64,000 nt of DNA from Fodinibius sp051746985 (GCA_051746985.1 JBNJFP010000013.1:1-64000), one strand, 5' to 3'; numbered from the stretch's first letter, positions 42,630 through 52,917 are shown. A program made the numbers and translations. Notes: a model not told the origin generated them from the sequence alone.

Positions 42630-45600
42630 GTGCAGTTCAAAGCATCTACTTTTTTAATAGTTGCATCTTTTTTTTGCCTGTGGATAGTGTTGGCAAGTGT
42701 TGATCGGGGTATGGCCCAGGGGCAAGCCGATTCTGGGCAGGTGGCTCCCGCCCGGGGTGATACGCTTCCAAAGTTATATCAGCAGCCCACCATATCTTAT
42801 CCATTTCTCGAAACCCCGCCCAAACTTTTCTACATACAGTTGCCTCAAGAACAAACCCGCATACAACGCGATTCTTTGGGATTTTATTACAGTCAGCGGC
42901 TGCTACACGACATGCCGATGGCTTCAACATTACAGATGGATTTTGAGGAATATGCCCAACGGTCGCAACGTCGATTTGTGAGAGAAAACTGGCAGCAACT
43001 GGTGCAAGAACAGCAGGCTCAGGAAGGGGATCAGGCTGGCCTTTTGGATTTCAATCTTGATATTCCCGGGGCAGAAGAGTCAACCTTCACCACTATTTTT
43101 GGTAAGCCGGAAGTTAATCTGAGCATCAACGGTAGTGCCAATATGAATGTGGGGGCCTCAATACAGACGACCGAAAATCCCGAAATCCCCGAAGACCAGC
43201 GCCGGCAGATAGATCCCACCTTTGAACAAAATTTAAAATTGAATATTCAGGGTACCATTGGCGACAAGTTATCGATACAAACGGATTGGGATACCGAACG
43301 CGACTTTGATTTTATGAATCGCCTGAGCATTATGTACGAAGGCTACGAGGATGAAATTCTTCAGAGTCTTGAGATGGGAAATGTATCGATGGAAACAGGC
43401 AACTCCCTTATTCGTGGGGGTAGTGCGCTTTTCGGGGTAAAATCTGTAGCTCAAATAGGATCGCTTACCTTAACGTCGGTGCTTTCGCAGCAAGAGGGTG
43501 AGGGCAAAACGGAAACCATTACCGGGGGTGCGCAAGAGCAGGAAATTTCTATTCGTCCTGGCGACTATGAATCCGACAAACACTTCTTCCTCGATTTCTT
43601 TACCCGGCAGGAATTTGAAAACAATGTATCCAATCCGCAGCAGCAGGGACAGGCGCTGCAGCTATCCGAAGTGAACGTGTGGGTACTCAGAGAATCTTCG
43701 CAGTCGGAGGAGGGAGAGCGGCAAGCTATTGCGCTTGGCGATCTTGGGGTTGTGCAAGATGCAGATAGCAATTTTGTGCCTCCCAATGAGGATCAGGATG
43801 CACTGGACGAGGCTACCCTCGAGCAATATCGTGACCCTTCCGAAGGAGTATCGGCTGACGATTTTGGCGTGAACTCATCGAATTTTGTGGAGGGATATTT
43901 CATACCGTTGCGGGAGGGCGCCGATTACGAATTAAATCGTAACCTGGGGTATATCTCAATCAAGAGAAATCTGGGGTCGCGGCAGGCATTGGCGGTTTCG
44001 TTTAAGTATCGTGATCCCCAAACGGGTGAAAGTGTGAGTGTGGGGGATGTGAGCCAAGGGGGTAATGAGCGATTGTATCTAAAGTTGCTTCGTCCCCAAA
44101 CGGTGACGGCTTCTAATATGCTGTGGGATTTGATGATGAAAAACGTTTATTCGTTGGGAGCAAGTGATTTGACGCAGGATGGATTGGATCTCGACATTAA
44201 ATACACCGAGCAAAACGTTCCGAGCAGCTCGCTACCCGAACGAGATCCTATTCTATTGCAGGATTTAGGTTTAGACCGGGTGGACCAGCAGGGCTCACTA
44301 AATCCCGATAACAAAGTGGATTTCAGTACGACCGTACTTGAGCCGACCAATGGGAAGGTCATTTTTCCTTATTTGGAACCGTTTGGAGGGCGTATTGAAG
44401 AGCTGCTGATGCAGGAGGGGGTACCACCGGATCGAATTAGCAATTTGAGTTTTGACGAGCTGTACACTGAGCGTAAGTCGAACGCCAATCAAAATTCAAA
44501 GAACAATTTTTATTTAATTGAGGGAAATGCCAAAGGCGGAGTTTCTTCAAATTATTCCCTGGGATACTCCCTTGTTGAAGGATCGGTGAAGGTTTTTGCC
44601 GGGGGACGCGAATTGCAAGAGGGCACCGATTATGCCGTTGATTATTCTATTGGTAGTATTTCAATTTTAAACGAACAGTATTTACGGCAGGGACAGGAGA
44701 TAAAAATAGAATATGAAAACAATCAGCTTACCGAAATTGGCAAAAAAAGCTTTACCGGTTTGCGGGCTGAGTATGATTTTACCGATAATATATCGCTGGG
44801 TAGTACCTATTTTAAATTTAAGGAACGCCCCCTGCAGGATAAGATCCGTATTGGCGATGAACCGGTAAATAATTCGGTTGTCGGTATGGATGCCGATGCC
44901 CAATTTAAGGCTCCGTGGCTCACGCGGCTTGTTGACCAAGTTCCATTGCTGCAAACAAAGGAAAGTTCAAGTGTCTCGGTAAGTGGTGAGTTTGCACATC
45001 TGCGCCCGGATGTATCGCAGACCAGTGCCATCAACGATGCGATCAAGGAAAATAGATTGTTTGAGGATGAAGAAAACGGGCTGTCTTTTATTGATGACTT
45101 TGAAGGCTCCGATGTGGGACTCAGTTTTATGAATCCCACCCGGTGGAATTTGGCGGCCGCCCCCGCAGCAGTGCCGGGTTACGCTCCTGATGATATGTTT
45201 TTTGATGAGGATCCCCCGGATAATCCCTCCAACAACATTGCCGATAAAGTAGCTCGCTCCGATTTGAGAGGTACATTTTCGTGGTACTCCATCCCCCAAA
45301 ATGTTGATCAGATTTTGAACGGTGTTGATTTTACACCCGAAACCGAGCAGGTAAAAGTGACCGACGTATTTCCCAATCGCGATGTACTTACCGAAGAAAA
45401 TTTTATTAATACGCTGGACGTCTATTTCGATCCCACCGAGCGCGGGCCCTATAACTACAACGAAGATCTGCGGACGCTTCTTGAGGACGAGCCGGAGCGC
45501 ACCTGGAGCGGTATGACTACCACGCTGCCCTCCGGACAGGAAGATCTGACTCAAAACAATATTGAGTTTTTAGAGTTTTGGGTGCAATCGGTGCTCCCGG

Positions 45601-48600
45601 ATGGGCGTGCTCCAAGCGCTGAGGACCTGCAGGATTACGATGGGAAAATATATATCGATATAGGCGTAGTTTCTGAAGATGTAGTCCCCAATTTCAAAAC
45701 CAATACCGAGGATGGGTTGGTCAGGCGTCCGCAGGATCTCCAGGAGGATAACATTAGCGGACAGTCGCGGTCGTATATCCCGTCGCCGCTGCCTTCGCCA
45801 GAGGGCCAGTTTTCAAACGACACCCGGGATTTATCGGATGTAGGATTGGATGGAGCACCCAATGAAGGCGGCATCGACAATAAAAATGAGCAGAATCTTT
45901 TTTCAGATTTCATTGATGCCATGGCTTCGGAATATGGGGTTACGAGTTCCGAATATGATCGTATTCAGGAAGATCCCTCCAATGATGATTATGTGTATTA
46001 TGGCGAAAGTGAAGTGGCCGACGAGAATTTGCAACAGCGTTTCACTCGTATGCATGGCTACCATGATGGAAATACGCCCCCCAACGAAGGCGAAAAACGG
46101 GCGGTTACCAATAAACCTGATACCGAGGGATTGATTACGCCTTCTATCGTGGAGCAAAATAATGCGTACTTCCAGTACGAATTGGACTGGAACCCTGCCG
46201 ATGACTCGGAGCTGGAACCCGGATCGGAAGGTACCTTTATCGTGGATAAAGTGGATGGGGCTAATCAGCAGGATCGCTGGTACCAGGTGCGGGTGCCACT
46301 TCAGGAGTGGGTGCGCAAGGTGGGCGGCATCGAAGATTTTCAGAATATTTCGTACATTAGGGTTTGGTTGTCGGGATATGAGAAACCATTTACGCTTCGA
46401 TTTGCTACGTTTGAGCTGGTGGGGAGCCAATGGCGTCCGGCCGAAAATGTGGATGAGGAACAAGGCGCAACGCAGGGAGAGTTTAATATTTCATCGGTTA
46501 ATATTGAGGAAAACAGTCAGCGCACGCCCATCCCTTATCGTCAGCCCGAGGGGGCAATCCGTGCGGTAAACCGCGATCGCCAAAGGCAGACCATCGAAAA
46601 TGAGCAGTCCATTGCCATGAATGTTGAGAATCTGGGCCCTGGTGAACTGAAAATGATGAAGCGCGTATATCCCGGGGGACTGAATATGATCAACTATTCC
46701 AACGTGCGAATGTTTGTACATGGTGAGGGGTATGACAACCGGGGTGATGCGGAGCTGGTGGTTCGCTTTGGTACCGATCTGACCAATAATTACTACGAAT
46801 ACCGACAACCTATTTCCCCTTCTGATCCCAACTATGCCTTCAGCAATGAGCTGCTAAGTGAGATGAGCGAGGCTGAACGCGAAATGGAGGCCGAGGAGGT
46901 TTGGCTTTATGAAGACAATAGCTTGAATATTTTGATGCGTGCTTTTAATGAGTTAAAACAGCTTCGCGATCAACAAGGAGAGGAGGGCAACGATATTTAT
47001 GAGCGAAACGATCTGCTGCAGGATGCCCCATCCGGTGCGGTTGTTGCCGTAAAAGGAAATCCATCGCTCGACCGGGTGGGCGAAATCGGTATTGGTATTC
47101 AGAATCCCTACGATCCGCAAAATCCTGATGAGGGAGGGATATCTTCACTCGATGGAGAGTTTTGGTTCAATGAGCTTCGCGTTTCTGGTTTCGACAATAA
47201 GTCGGGATGGGCTGCCAACGCCAAGTCAGAAGTTAATGTTGCTGATTTTGCCACGTTCAACGCAAATTTCAATCGTGAAACCGATGGATTTGGTGCGCTG
47301 GATTCGCGGCTGGGGCAGCGCAGAATGTCGGATCTGGAGGCCTATGACCTGAACTCAACGGTGAATATGCACAAGTTTATCCCCGATCGGTTTGGCTGGA
47401 ATATCCCGGTATCGCTATCGACACGCCGCTCCCTGTCAACACCCCGCTACCTGCCCAATCAGGGAGACATCAGGCTATCGGAATTTGAAAATGCGGTGAA
47501 TTCCCGTAACGATATTTCTGATGCTGAAAAAGAACAAATTATCAGCGAAAGGGTACGTCAAAGTCAGACCTTTACCGAAAGCTACTCGGTGAATATTTCC
47601 AATCTTTCAAAGTCGCAATCTAAATATAAATTATCGGAATATACGCTGGATAAGATGAACACGAACTTTGTGTACAATGTTACTGAGCGACGTAATCCGC
47701 AGTATCTACAGCAGGATAATTGGAATTACAGCGGATCATTACGGTATAACCACAGTTTTCGAGAGACCAGGCTTTTTCGTCCCCTCGGATTTTTGGGAGA
47801 GGTGCCACTGCTGCATCCGTTGGCTGGAATTCAATTGGGCTATACCCCCGCATCCCTGAATGCTGCAGTGGGAATCGATCGGGAATATGATGAACAGTTG
47901 CGTCGGGTTTCGGATTCGGAGATGGATAATTCGCTGCAGCAATCCCATAGCTTTACTTACGACACCGAATTTGGGTTTGGTTATAATGTAACCCCCGCTA
48001 TAAAAACGACCTTTCGATCGCGGACAGTTTTTGACCTTTCGCAAGCTGGTATTGAGTATGATGGGGAGGGCGATCCCATGGCCGATTCCACCCGTTATTC
48101 GGTAAGGCCCACTTTTGATGTACTTCGTGATGTTGCTTTTGATACCCTTTCATCCCGAAGAAGTGACTACCAGGAATCATATTCCGCCGGTTGGCAACCG
48201 AATTTGAATAGCATCGATGTGGTGAATTGGGTAAGCTATTCGGCCAATTACAGCGGGGGCTACCAGTGGAGGAATAGCGCCCGTGGATCTGATCTGGGAG
48301 CGAATGTGTCGAATAACTTTTCCCTAAATCAGACGCTGGATCTAAATATCCGAAGTTTATTCAACCGCATGGATTGGTATCAAAATCTTAAAAATAACGC
48401 TGGCAATCGGTCTGCCCGAGCTGATACGGACAATGGAGCAAACCCAGAATTTGCTGGTTTTGGCAAAAAGGTATTGGGGGCGATACTCAGTATTCAATCG
48501 GTTGACGTATCGTTTAATATCTCCCAAAGCTCACTGCAGGGGGGCTATGCAGGCACGTCGCCCATTTACGATATGTTTGGAGGCAGTGGAGAGTATTCTC

Positions 48601-49829
48601 CGCCATTTTCGTATCGCACTGGATTTATGAGTGAAATTGGGCTTGAACGTCTGATCGATAACCCGAGTGAGACGTCATCACTTCAGTTGCCTTCCAATCG
48701 AAATTTGACGGACGATATTACAGTGCGATCGCAGCTGCAGCCGTTTAATAATTTAAATATTGACTTGTCATGGAACTCCAAGTGGAATGAAACCGACTCC
48801 GAGTCGATCACTATCGATTCTGACCAGAATCGAAGTACGGTAATTTCACAGAATGGGTCTATTTCTTCAAGTATTTGGGCTTTTGGCGGAGGATACGAAT
48901 CGTTCTTTAGAAAGCAGTTAGAAACGGCGTTTGATGATATTGGCAATAGCTCGGTTATTACGGATTCGAACGGTAATGGTGATGGGCGAACGGTGTTGGG
49001 TCGAACGACGCTCCAAGAAGATTTTAGGCAGTCGTATCTGAACTTTGCCCAGGGCGCTATTGGAGATCGTGACTTTACACCTTTTCCACTGCCTGGCTGG
49101 CAAGTGACATGGACGGGATTGGAGCGATTTATCCCGTACTTCGGCAATTTTATGTCACGCGCTTCCTTATCGCATAATTACAGTGGCACGTACCGGTTGG
49201 GCTGGATATTTAATGAGGATCAAACGCAGTTGTCGGATATTTCTTTAGGAGCTTATTCGGTTAGCAATCAACGTCCCGAATATGAGCCCAACAGCATTAA
49301 TATTGAAAAGAAATTTAGTCCGCTTTTGGGATTAAATTTGACTTGGGAATCAAATTTACGCACGAATGTGCAGTACGAGCAGAGCAAGGTTACCAGCTTG
49401 GCGCTGTCGAATTCCACAGTGATCGAGCGACTCTCTAAGGGGATGAAAATGACCTTTGCCTATACCATTCGAAACTTTAAGATCCCATTTTTCAAGCGAC
49501 TCGATAACGCTGTAGATATCACCCTCAACGGCAGCTATATCGAGGATGAGGAAAAGAAATTTGAGCTCGACTCTGATCTCGATGAGGCGCTTGAGGCAGG
49601 TCCCGATGAAATTATCAAGGACCCGGACCGGGCAGAGTTTTCGGGAACAACAACGGGCGGTCAGGCACGCATTAACGGTTCGACGGTGGTGGGCTATCAA
49701 TTCTCGCAGATGATACAAGCCAATTTTGAGTACAACTACAGCAAACTGCTGCCTAAAACATCAGGGGTGTACGGACGCACCGACCATGACATCCTGTTTA
49801 ATATTGTGGTTTCCATTCGTTCGGATTAG
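42630..49829 (+). CDS. sprA: T9SS outer-membrane translocon protein SprA
   Basis: The giant (2399 residues) SprA/Sov protein, which in Flavobacterium forms the 36-strand barrel that exports proteins through the type IX secretion system and supports gliding. A signal peptide spans about residues 1-30 (ending MAQ). The repeating 'IEGNAKGGVSSNYSLGYSLVEGSVKVFAGGRELQEGTDY'-like family features are visible around residues 630-680. Many aromatic/Gly/Asn strands fill the length, with a long C-terminal barrel half. The start is GTG at 42630. Codon use matches neighbours. The plug-domain gene at 28.9 kb supports a functional T9SS. PorV and GldKLMN are not in the window. Confidence 0.9.
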   Translation: MQFKASTFLIVASFFCLWIVLASVDRGMAQGQADSGQVAPARGDTLPKLYQQPTISYPFLETPPKLFYIQLPQEQTRIQRDSLGFYYSQRLLHDMPMASTLQMDFEEYAQRSQRRFVRENWQQLVQEQQAQEGDQAGLLDFNLDIPGAEESTFTTIFGKPEVNLSINGSANMNVGASIQTTENPEIPEDQRRQIDPTFEQNLKLNIQGTIGDKLSIQTDWDTERDFDFMNRLSIMYEGYEDEILQSLEMGNVSMETGNSLIRGGSALFGVKSVAQIGSLTLTSVLSQQEGEGKTETITGGAQEQEISIRPGDYESDKHFFLDFFTRQEFENNVSNPQQQGQALQLSEVNVWVLRESSQSEEGERQAIALGDLGVVQDADSNFVPPNEDQDALDEATLEQYRDPSEGVSADDFGVNSSNFVEGYFIPLREGADYELNRNLGYISIKRNLGSRQALAVSFKYRDPQTGESVSVGDVSQGGNERLYLKLLRPQTVTASNMLWDLMMKNVYSLGASDLTQDGLDLDIKYTEQNVPSSSLPERDPILLQDLGLDRVDQQGSLNPDNKVDFSTTVLEPTNGKVIFPYLEPFGGRIEELLMQEGVPPDRISNLSFDELYTERKSNANQNSKNNFYLIEGNAKGGVSSNYSLGYSLVEGSVKVFAGGRELQEGTDYAVDYSIGSISILNEQYLRQGQEIKIEYENNQLTEIGKKSFTGLRAEYDFTDNISLGSTYFKFKERPLQDKIRIGDEPVNNSVVGMDADAQFKAPWLTRLVDQVPLLQTKESSSVSVSGEFAHLRPDVSQTSAINDAIKENRLFEDEENGLSFIDDFEGSDVGLSFMNPTRWNLAAAPAAVPGYAPDDMFFDEDPPDNPSNNIADKVARSDLRGTFSWYSIPQNVDQILNGVDFTPETEQVKVTDVFPNRDVLTEENFINTLDVYFDPTERGPYNYNEDLRTLLEDEPERTWSGMTTTLPSGQEDLTQNNIEFLEFWVQSVLPDGRAPSAEDLQDYDGKIYIDIGVVSEDVVPNFKTNTEDGLVRRPQDLQEDNISGQSRSYIPSPLPSPEGQFSNDTRDLSDVGLDGAPNEGGIDNKNEQNLFSDFIDAMASEYGVTSSEYDRIQEDPSNDDYVYYGESEVADENLQQRFTRMHGYHDGNTPPNEGEKRAVTNKPDTEGLITPSIVEQNNAYFQYELDWNPADDSELEPGSEGTFIVDKVDGANQQDRWYQVRVPLQEWVRKVGGIEDFQNISYIRVWLSGYEKPFTLRFATFELVGSQWRPAENVDEEQGATQGEFNISSVNIEENSQRTPIPYRQPEGAIRAVNRDRQRQTIENEQSIAMNVENLGPGELKMMKRVYPGGLNMINYSNVRMFVHGEGYDNRGDAELVVRFGTDLTNNYYEYRQPISPSDPNYAFSNELLSEMSEAEREMEAEEVWLYEDNSLNILMRAFNELKQLRDQQGEEGNDIYERNDLLQDAPSGAVVAVKGNPSLDRVGEIGIGIQNPYDPQNPDEGGISSLDGEFWFNELRVSGFDNKSGWAANAKSEVNVADFATFNANFNRETDGFGALDSRLGQRRMSDLEAYDLNSTVNMHKFIPDRFGWNIPVSLSTRRSLSTPRYLPNQGDIRLSEFENAVNSRNDISDAEKEQIISERVRQSQTFTESYSVNISNLSKSQSKYKLSEYTLDKMNTNFVYNVTERRNPQYLQQDNWNYSGSLRYNHSFRETRLFRPLGFLGEVPLLHPLAGIQLGYTPASLNAAVGIDREYDEQLRRVSDSEMDNSLQQSHSFTYDTEFGFGYNVTPAIKTTFRSRTVFDLSQAGIEYDGEGDPMADSTRYSVRPTFDVLRDVAFDTLSSRRSDYQESYSAGWQPNLNSIDVVNWVSYSANYSGGYQWRNSARGSDLGANVSNNFSLNQTLDLNIRSLFNRMDWYQNLKNNAGNRSARADTDNGANPEFAGFGKKVLGAILSIQSVDVSFNISQSSLQGGYAGTSPIYDMFGGSGEYSPPFSYRTGFMSEIGLERLIDNPSETSSLQLPSNRNLTDDITVRSQLQPFNNLNIDLSWNSKWNETDSESITIDSDQNRSTVISQNGSISSSIWAFGGGYESFFRKQLETAFDDIGNSSVITDSNGNGDGRTVLGRTTLQEDFRQSYLNFAQGAIGDRDFTPFPLPGWQVTWTGLERFIPYFGNFMSRASLSHNYSGTYRLGWIFNEDQTQLSDISLGAYSVSNQRPEYEPNSINIEKKFSPLLGLNLTWESNLRTNVQYEQSKVTSLALSNSTVIERLSKGMKMTFAYTIRNFKIPFFKRLDNAVDITLNGSYIEDEEKKFELDSDLDEALEAGPDEIIKDPDRAEFSGTTTGGQARINGSTVVGYQFSQMIQANFEYNYSKLLPKTSGVYGRTDHDILFNIVVSIRSD

Positions 49830-49878
49830 GTAAAAATATTTCCAAATTGTTAGAAATTCCGTGGATCTGAAAATAACC

Positions 49879-51456
49879 TCAGATCGAATCTTTTTTTCTA
49901 TGGAAGAACGTAAATCCTATTCCAAATGCCGAGAGGATTATCATCAAATAGGGCAGCCAGTCTCCGAAACGGGTGTAAAATGTCTCAGATGTGAGTACAG
50001 GCACTTCGTAGTTAAAAGCCGTTGTTTTCCAGTAGGGTGTTTCCACTTCTACGGAGCCGTCGGGCGTGATAATGCCCGAGATCCCGTTATTGGCACTTCG
50101 CACGATCCAGCGGTCAAATTCGATGGCACGCAGGCGCGCGTAGGCAAAGTGCTGTGAGTGTCCGCTGGTATCGCCCCACCAGCCGTCGTTGGTGATGATG
50201 GTGAGGTAGCCTGAACCATTGCGGACGTAGTTGAGAATCCAGTTTGGGAACACCGAATCGTAACAAATGAGCGCTGGGGTTTCCGTACCGTTTACCGAAA
50301 ACTGGTCGGCGGTATAACCTTTGCCGTAGCCCTGAATTTGGTTCCAGTCCACCCATCGAAAAACATCAATAGCGTTTAAAAAGTGGACAAAGGGAATGCG
50401 CTCAACGATGGGGACCAGGTTATGTTTTCGGTAGGCTTCCATTGGCATATCGGGATAAAATCCGAGCGCGGCATTAAACACCAGATGTGGTCCTCGTTCA
50501 CTGGTGCGTGGCAGGGCAGGAACAGCATCCTCATAAAACTCAAAAAACGTAGCCCCTGTTATAAGGGTGGCTTCTTGTTCTTCGGCATAATTGTTCAGTT
50601 CTTTTTTAGTTTGATCAGAAAAGCTTCGGTAGCCATCAATATTGAGGATCTGGCTTTGCACGGCATTTTCTGGCCAGACGATGAGATTTGTTTCTTTGGT
50701 GATAACCGAGTCGGTGAGTGACAACAGGTGATCGTTGGCCTGTTGGGCCGACTCAAATCCGCCATTAGGTTCGTAGGAGTCGAAATTGGGTTGAACAACA
50801 ACGACATCGTGGGTGCTTTCGGGCTCCGTATCGCTACCGAGGACAGAAATCAATATCGACCAGAGTGGGAATGCAATGAGAACGGCAGCAGCGGCAAATT
50901 TTGTGGATGGTTTTGAGTTCTTTTGGTATTGATAAAATAGGGCAGTGGCGAAGATTACCCAAAAAGTGATGCCCCAGTATCCCGTAACAGAAATATATTG
51001 CACCAGTTGCGGTACATTTGCCCAGGCGTTGCCCACAGCAAGCCACGGCCAGGCCAGATCCCAGAGATGATGCAGGTATTCGTAGCTGAGCCAAAAGGCT
51101 GTTTGCAGTAAAGCGATTAGCCAGGGCCTCCATTGCATTCGCTGCACTTTATATTGGAGCATGATGGGGATAGTCATAACGGCCGCGTTAGCTAAAATGG
51201 CCGCAACACCTCCCGCAACCGTGGCCATCACCAGCCAGTAGGTGGTAATGATGTTCCATATCAGGAAGGCGGGGTAAATCTTAAAGGCTGCTTCGCGGGC
51301 AGAACCGGACAGGTCCACGATGCGAAAGACGAGCAGGAAAGCCGGGAACACCAGAAAGGGTGCGGGTATGGGCGGGTAGCTGAGTCCCAGCAGCAATCCT
51401 GCTGTTAGTGATAATAACCATGAGTTGTTCCAGAAGTTTTGGATGCGTGGGTTCAT
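49879..51456 (-). CDS. lnt: Apolipoprotein N-acyltransferase
   Basis: Adds the third acyl chain to the N-terminal Cys of lipoproteins. About six to eight hydrophobic segments fill the first 205 residues, and a nitrilase domain follows (about 220-490). The catalytic Glu is in IVWPENAVQ, the Lys in YRKHNLVPIVERIPF, and the Cys is C398 in ALICYDSVFP. Residue 400 is Asp where E. coli Lnt has the essential Glu389 of CYE. A final hydrophobic segment lies near the C terminus. It overlaps rsmI by 4 bases and is downstream of it. The enzyme fits the predicted lipoproteins of this window. Confidence 0.9.
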   Translation of the reverse strand: MNPRIQNFWNNSWLLSLTAGLLLGLSYPPIPAPFLVFPAFLLVFRIVDLSGSAREAAFKIYPAFLIWNIITTYWLVMATVAGGVAAILANAAVMTIPIMLQYKVQRMQWRPWLIALLQTAFWLSYEYLHHLWDLAWPWLAVGNAWANVPQLVQYISVTGYWGITFWVIFATALFYQYQKNSKPSTKFAAAAVLIAFPLWSILISVLGSDTEPESTHDVVVVQPNFDSYEPNGGFESAQQANDHLLSLTDSVITKETNLIVWPENAVQSQILNIDGYRSFSDQTKKELNNYAEEQEATLITGATFFEFYEDAVPALPRTSERGPHLVFNAALGFYPDMPMEAYRKHNLVPIVERIPFVHFLNAIDVFRWVDWNQIQGYGKGYTADQFSVNGTETPALICYDSVFPNWILNYVRNGSGYLTIITNDGWWGDTSGHSQHFAYARLRAIEFDRWIVRSANNGISGIITPDGSVEVETPYWKTTAFNYEVPVLTSETFYTRFGDWLPYLMIILSAFGIGFTFFHRKKDSI

Positions 51457-52136
51457 TCGCTGTAATCTTTTGGGGCAATAATGACGACAATTTCTCCTTT
51501 AATTTCATCCCGCAGCTGAAACCTATCGTACACCGATTTGATGGTGCCGCGTACTACCTCTTCGAACTTTTTGGTGAGCTCGCGGCAGACCGCCATCATG
51601 CGCTGATCCCCCATATATTCGCGAAGTTCTTCCAACAGTTTTATCAACCGATGGGGACTTTCATATAGCACAATGCTGCGTTCTTCATTTACTAACTGCT
51701 TGAGCTGTTTTTGACGGCCTTTTTTAGCGGGTAGAAATCCTTCGAATAGATATTTGTCGCACGGTAATCCGCTGGCCACAAGCGCGGTGGTAGCGGCATC
51801 GGGACCGGGAATGACTGAAACCGAATGTCCGGCCTGGTGGGCGGCGCGTACGGCTAAAAACCCCGGATCGGAGATACCCGGCATGCCAGCGTCAGAAATG
51901 ATGGCCACATTTTGCCGTGCATCCAAAATATTGAGCAGATGCTCTACTTTTTGATGCTCGTTATGGGCGTGAAAGGCAAAGGTTTGGGCCTTAATCCCCA
52001 GCCGGTTGAGCAGTACACCGGAGGTGCGGGTATCTTCGCAGGCAATATAGGAAACGGAGTTAAGGGTTTGGATGGCGCGCTGGGAGATATCATCCAGGTT
52101 GCCAATGGGTGTTGCGACAATATAGAGGGTACTCAA
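51453..52136 (-). CDS. rsmI: 16S rRNA 2'-O-ribose C1402 methyltransferase
   Basis: SAM-dependent enzyme that methylates the ribose of 16S rRNA C1402. The start LYIVATPIGNLDDISQRAIQTL, then ACEDTRTSGVLLNRLGI and SDAGMPGISDPG are family hallmarks of this tetrapyrrole-methylase-fold group. 227 residues; many homologues are about 280, and here the C-terminal extension is short. It heads a two-gene minus-strand operon with lnt. Confidence 0.93.
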   Translation of the reverse strand: MSTLYIVATPIGNLDDISQRAIQTLNSVSYIACEDTRTSGVLLNRLGIKAQTFAFHAHNEHQKVEHLLNILDARQNVAIISDAGMPGISDPGFLAVRAAHQAGHSVSVIPGPDAATTALVASGLPCDKYLFEGFLPAKKGRQKQLKQLVNEERSIVLYESPHRLIKLLEELREYMGDQRMMAVCRELTKKFEEVVRGTIKSVYDRFQLRDEIKGEIVVIIAPKDYSE

Positions 52137-52345
52137 CGGCGGATCAGGTTTTACGGTTTTGCGGTTTAAAATCCGAATGAAAGTAACAAAAACTTATGAA
52201 CTATATCGACCTATGTATAAATGGAAGGGCTGAACTTTAGGTGCAAAAAGGCTATACTTAGCTGCGTTGAAAAGTGAATGATTTTATCAGGTTTAGCTGT
52301 TGTGTATCTTTCGCAGAATTTATTAAAACTATTAAGAAGAAAACT

Positions 52346-52732
52346 ATGGCAGATTTTACTCCATCAGGTATTAATCATATTACGATTCGGGTGAACGATA
52401 TTGAGCGGGCAGAAGAGTTTTATGGTGATGTATTGGGATTTGAGCTCATCCGTAAAATGGGTAAAAGTATGGCAGTTTATAAAGTTGGTAATGAGGATAC
52501 GCTGGTTATTGTTGAGGCGGAAACGAGCTATGATCCGGAATCCCGCGACTATCGGGTGGATCATTTTGGATTTTACCTGGACTCGGAAGAGCAGGTGGAT
52601 GAAATGGCTGAATATTTCCGTGATAAGGAGGTTTCTATCCTTAGTGGACCGGCCAATCGTAAGCGGGGTCGTTTTCTATTTGTATCAGATCCGGATGGAA
52701 ATATGCTGGAGTTTTTCTACGAGGAGGAATGA
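52346..52732 (+). CDS. VOC-family (glyoxalase/bleomycin resistance-like) protein
   Basis: A 128-residue vicinal-oxygen-chelate protein. The motif GINHITIRVNDIERAEEFYGDVLGFEL begins the first beta-alpha-beta-beta-beta repeat, with a metal-ligand His at H10. The second repeat has VDHFGFYLDSEEQVDEM, and the end has FVSDPDGNMLEFF with its Glu. These positions fit a metal-dependent VOC enzyme, but substrate cannot be told. I chose the ATG at 52346. An upstream ATG at 52274 adds 24 residues unlike the family. The gene is monocistronic in the gap between divergent rsmI and grpE. Confidence 0.85.
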   Translation: MADFTPSGINHITIRVNDIERAEEFYGDVLGFELIRKMGKSMAVYKVGNEDTLVIVEAETSYDPESRDYRVDHFGFYLDSEEQVDEMAEYFRDKEVSILSGPANRKRGRFLFVSDPDGNMLEFFYEEE

Positions 52733-52747
52733 CGAATAATTTGCGGA

Positions 52748-52777
52748 TGTCAGCGTTAAAATATTGAAAAGCTGACA
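52748..52777. repeat. Inverted repeat between the VOC gene and grpE promoter
   Basis: TGTCAGC (52748-52754) is the reverse complement of GCTGACA (52771-52777) with a 16-base spacer. It lies just upstream of the grpE promoter and downstream of the VOC stop codon. It is not a CIRCE element, and no T-run follows. Confidence 0.35.
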
Positions 52778-52792
52778 CTCTGAATCTTTCTG

Positions 52793-52823
52793 TTTGCCGG
52801 AAAATAGAACTTCCGTAACTTTG
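52793..52823 (+). promoter_or_regulatory. Bacteroidota-type promoter of grpE-dnaJ
   Basis: TTTG (52793-52796), 19 bases, then TAACTTTG (52816-52823) match the -33 TTG / -7 TAnnTTTG consensus well. Transcription would begin near 52830, leaving a leader of about 88 bases before the grpE ATG at 52918. Confidence 0.6.
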
Positions 52824-52917
52824 TCAGCAGATATAGACCTATTGAGTGGTGGCATGTTATTTGCATATTTGCACCCTAAAGAATCAACATAGAATTTAAT
52901 CGATAAGTTAGTATTAC

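Noticed and set aside
45903..46463. 186-codon minus-strand open frame within sprA
   Set aside because: Antisense to sprA, whose frame is open over 7.2 kb with a signal peptide and family features. The antisense product has no domain.
52748..52777. CIRCE heat-shock operator before grpE
   Set aside because: The inverted repeat does not contain TTAGCACTC or GAGTGCTAA, and its spacer is 16 bases rather than 9.
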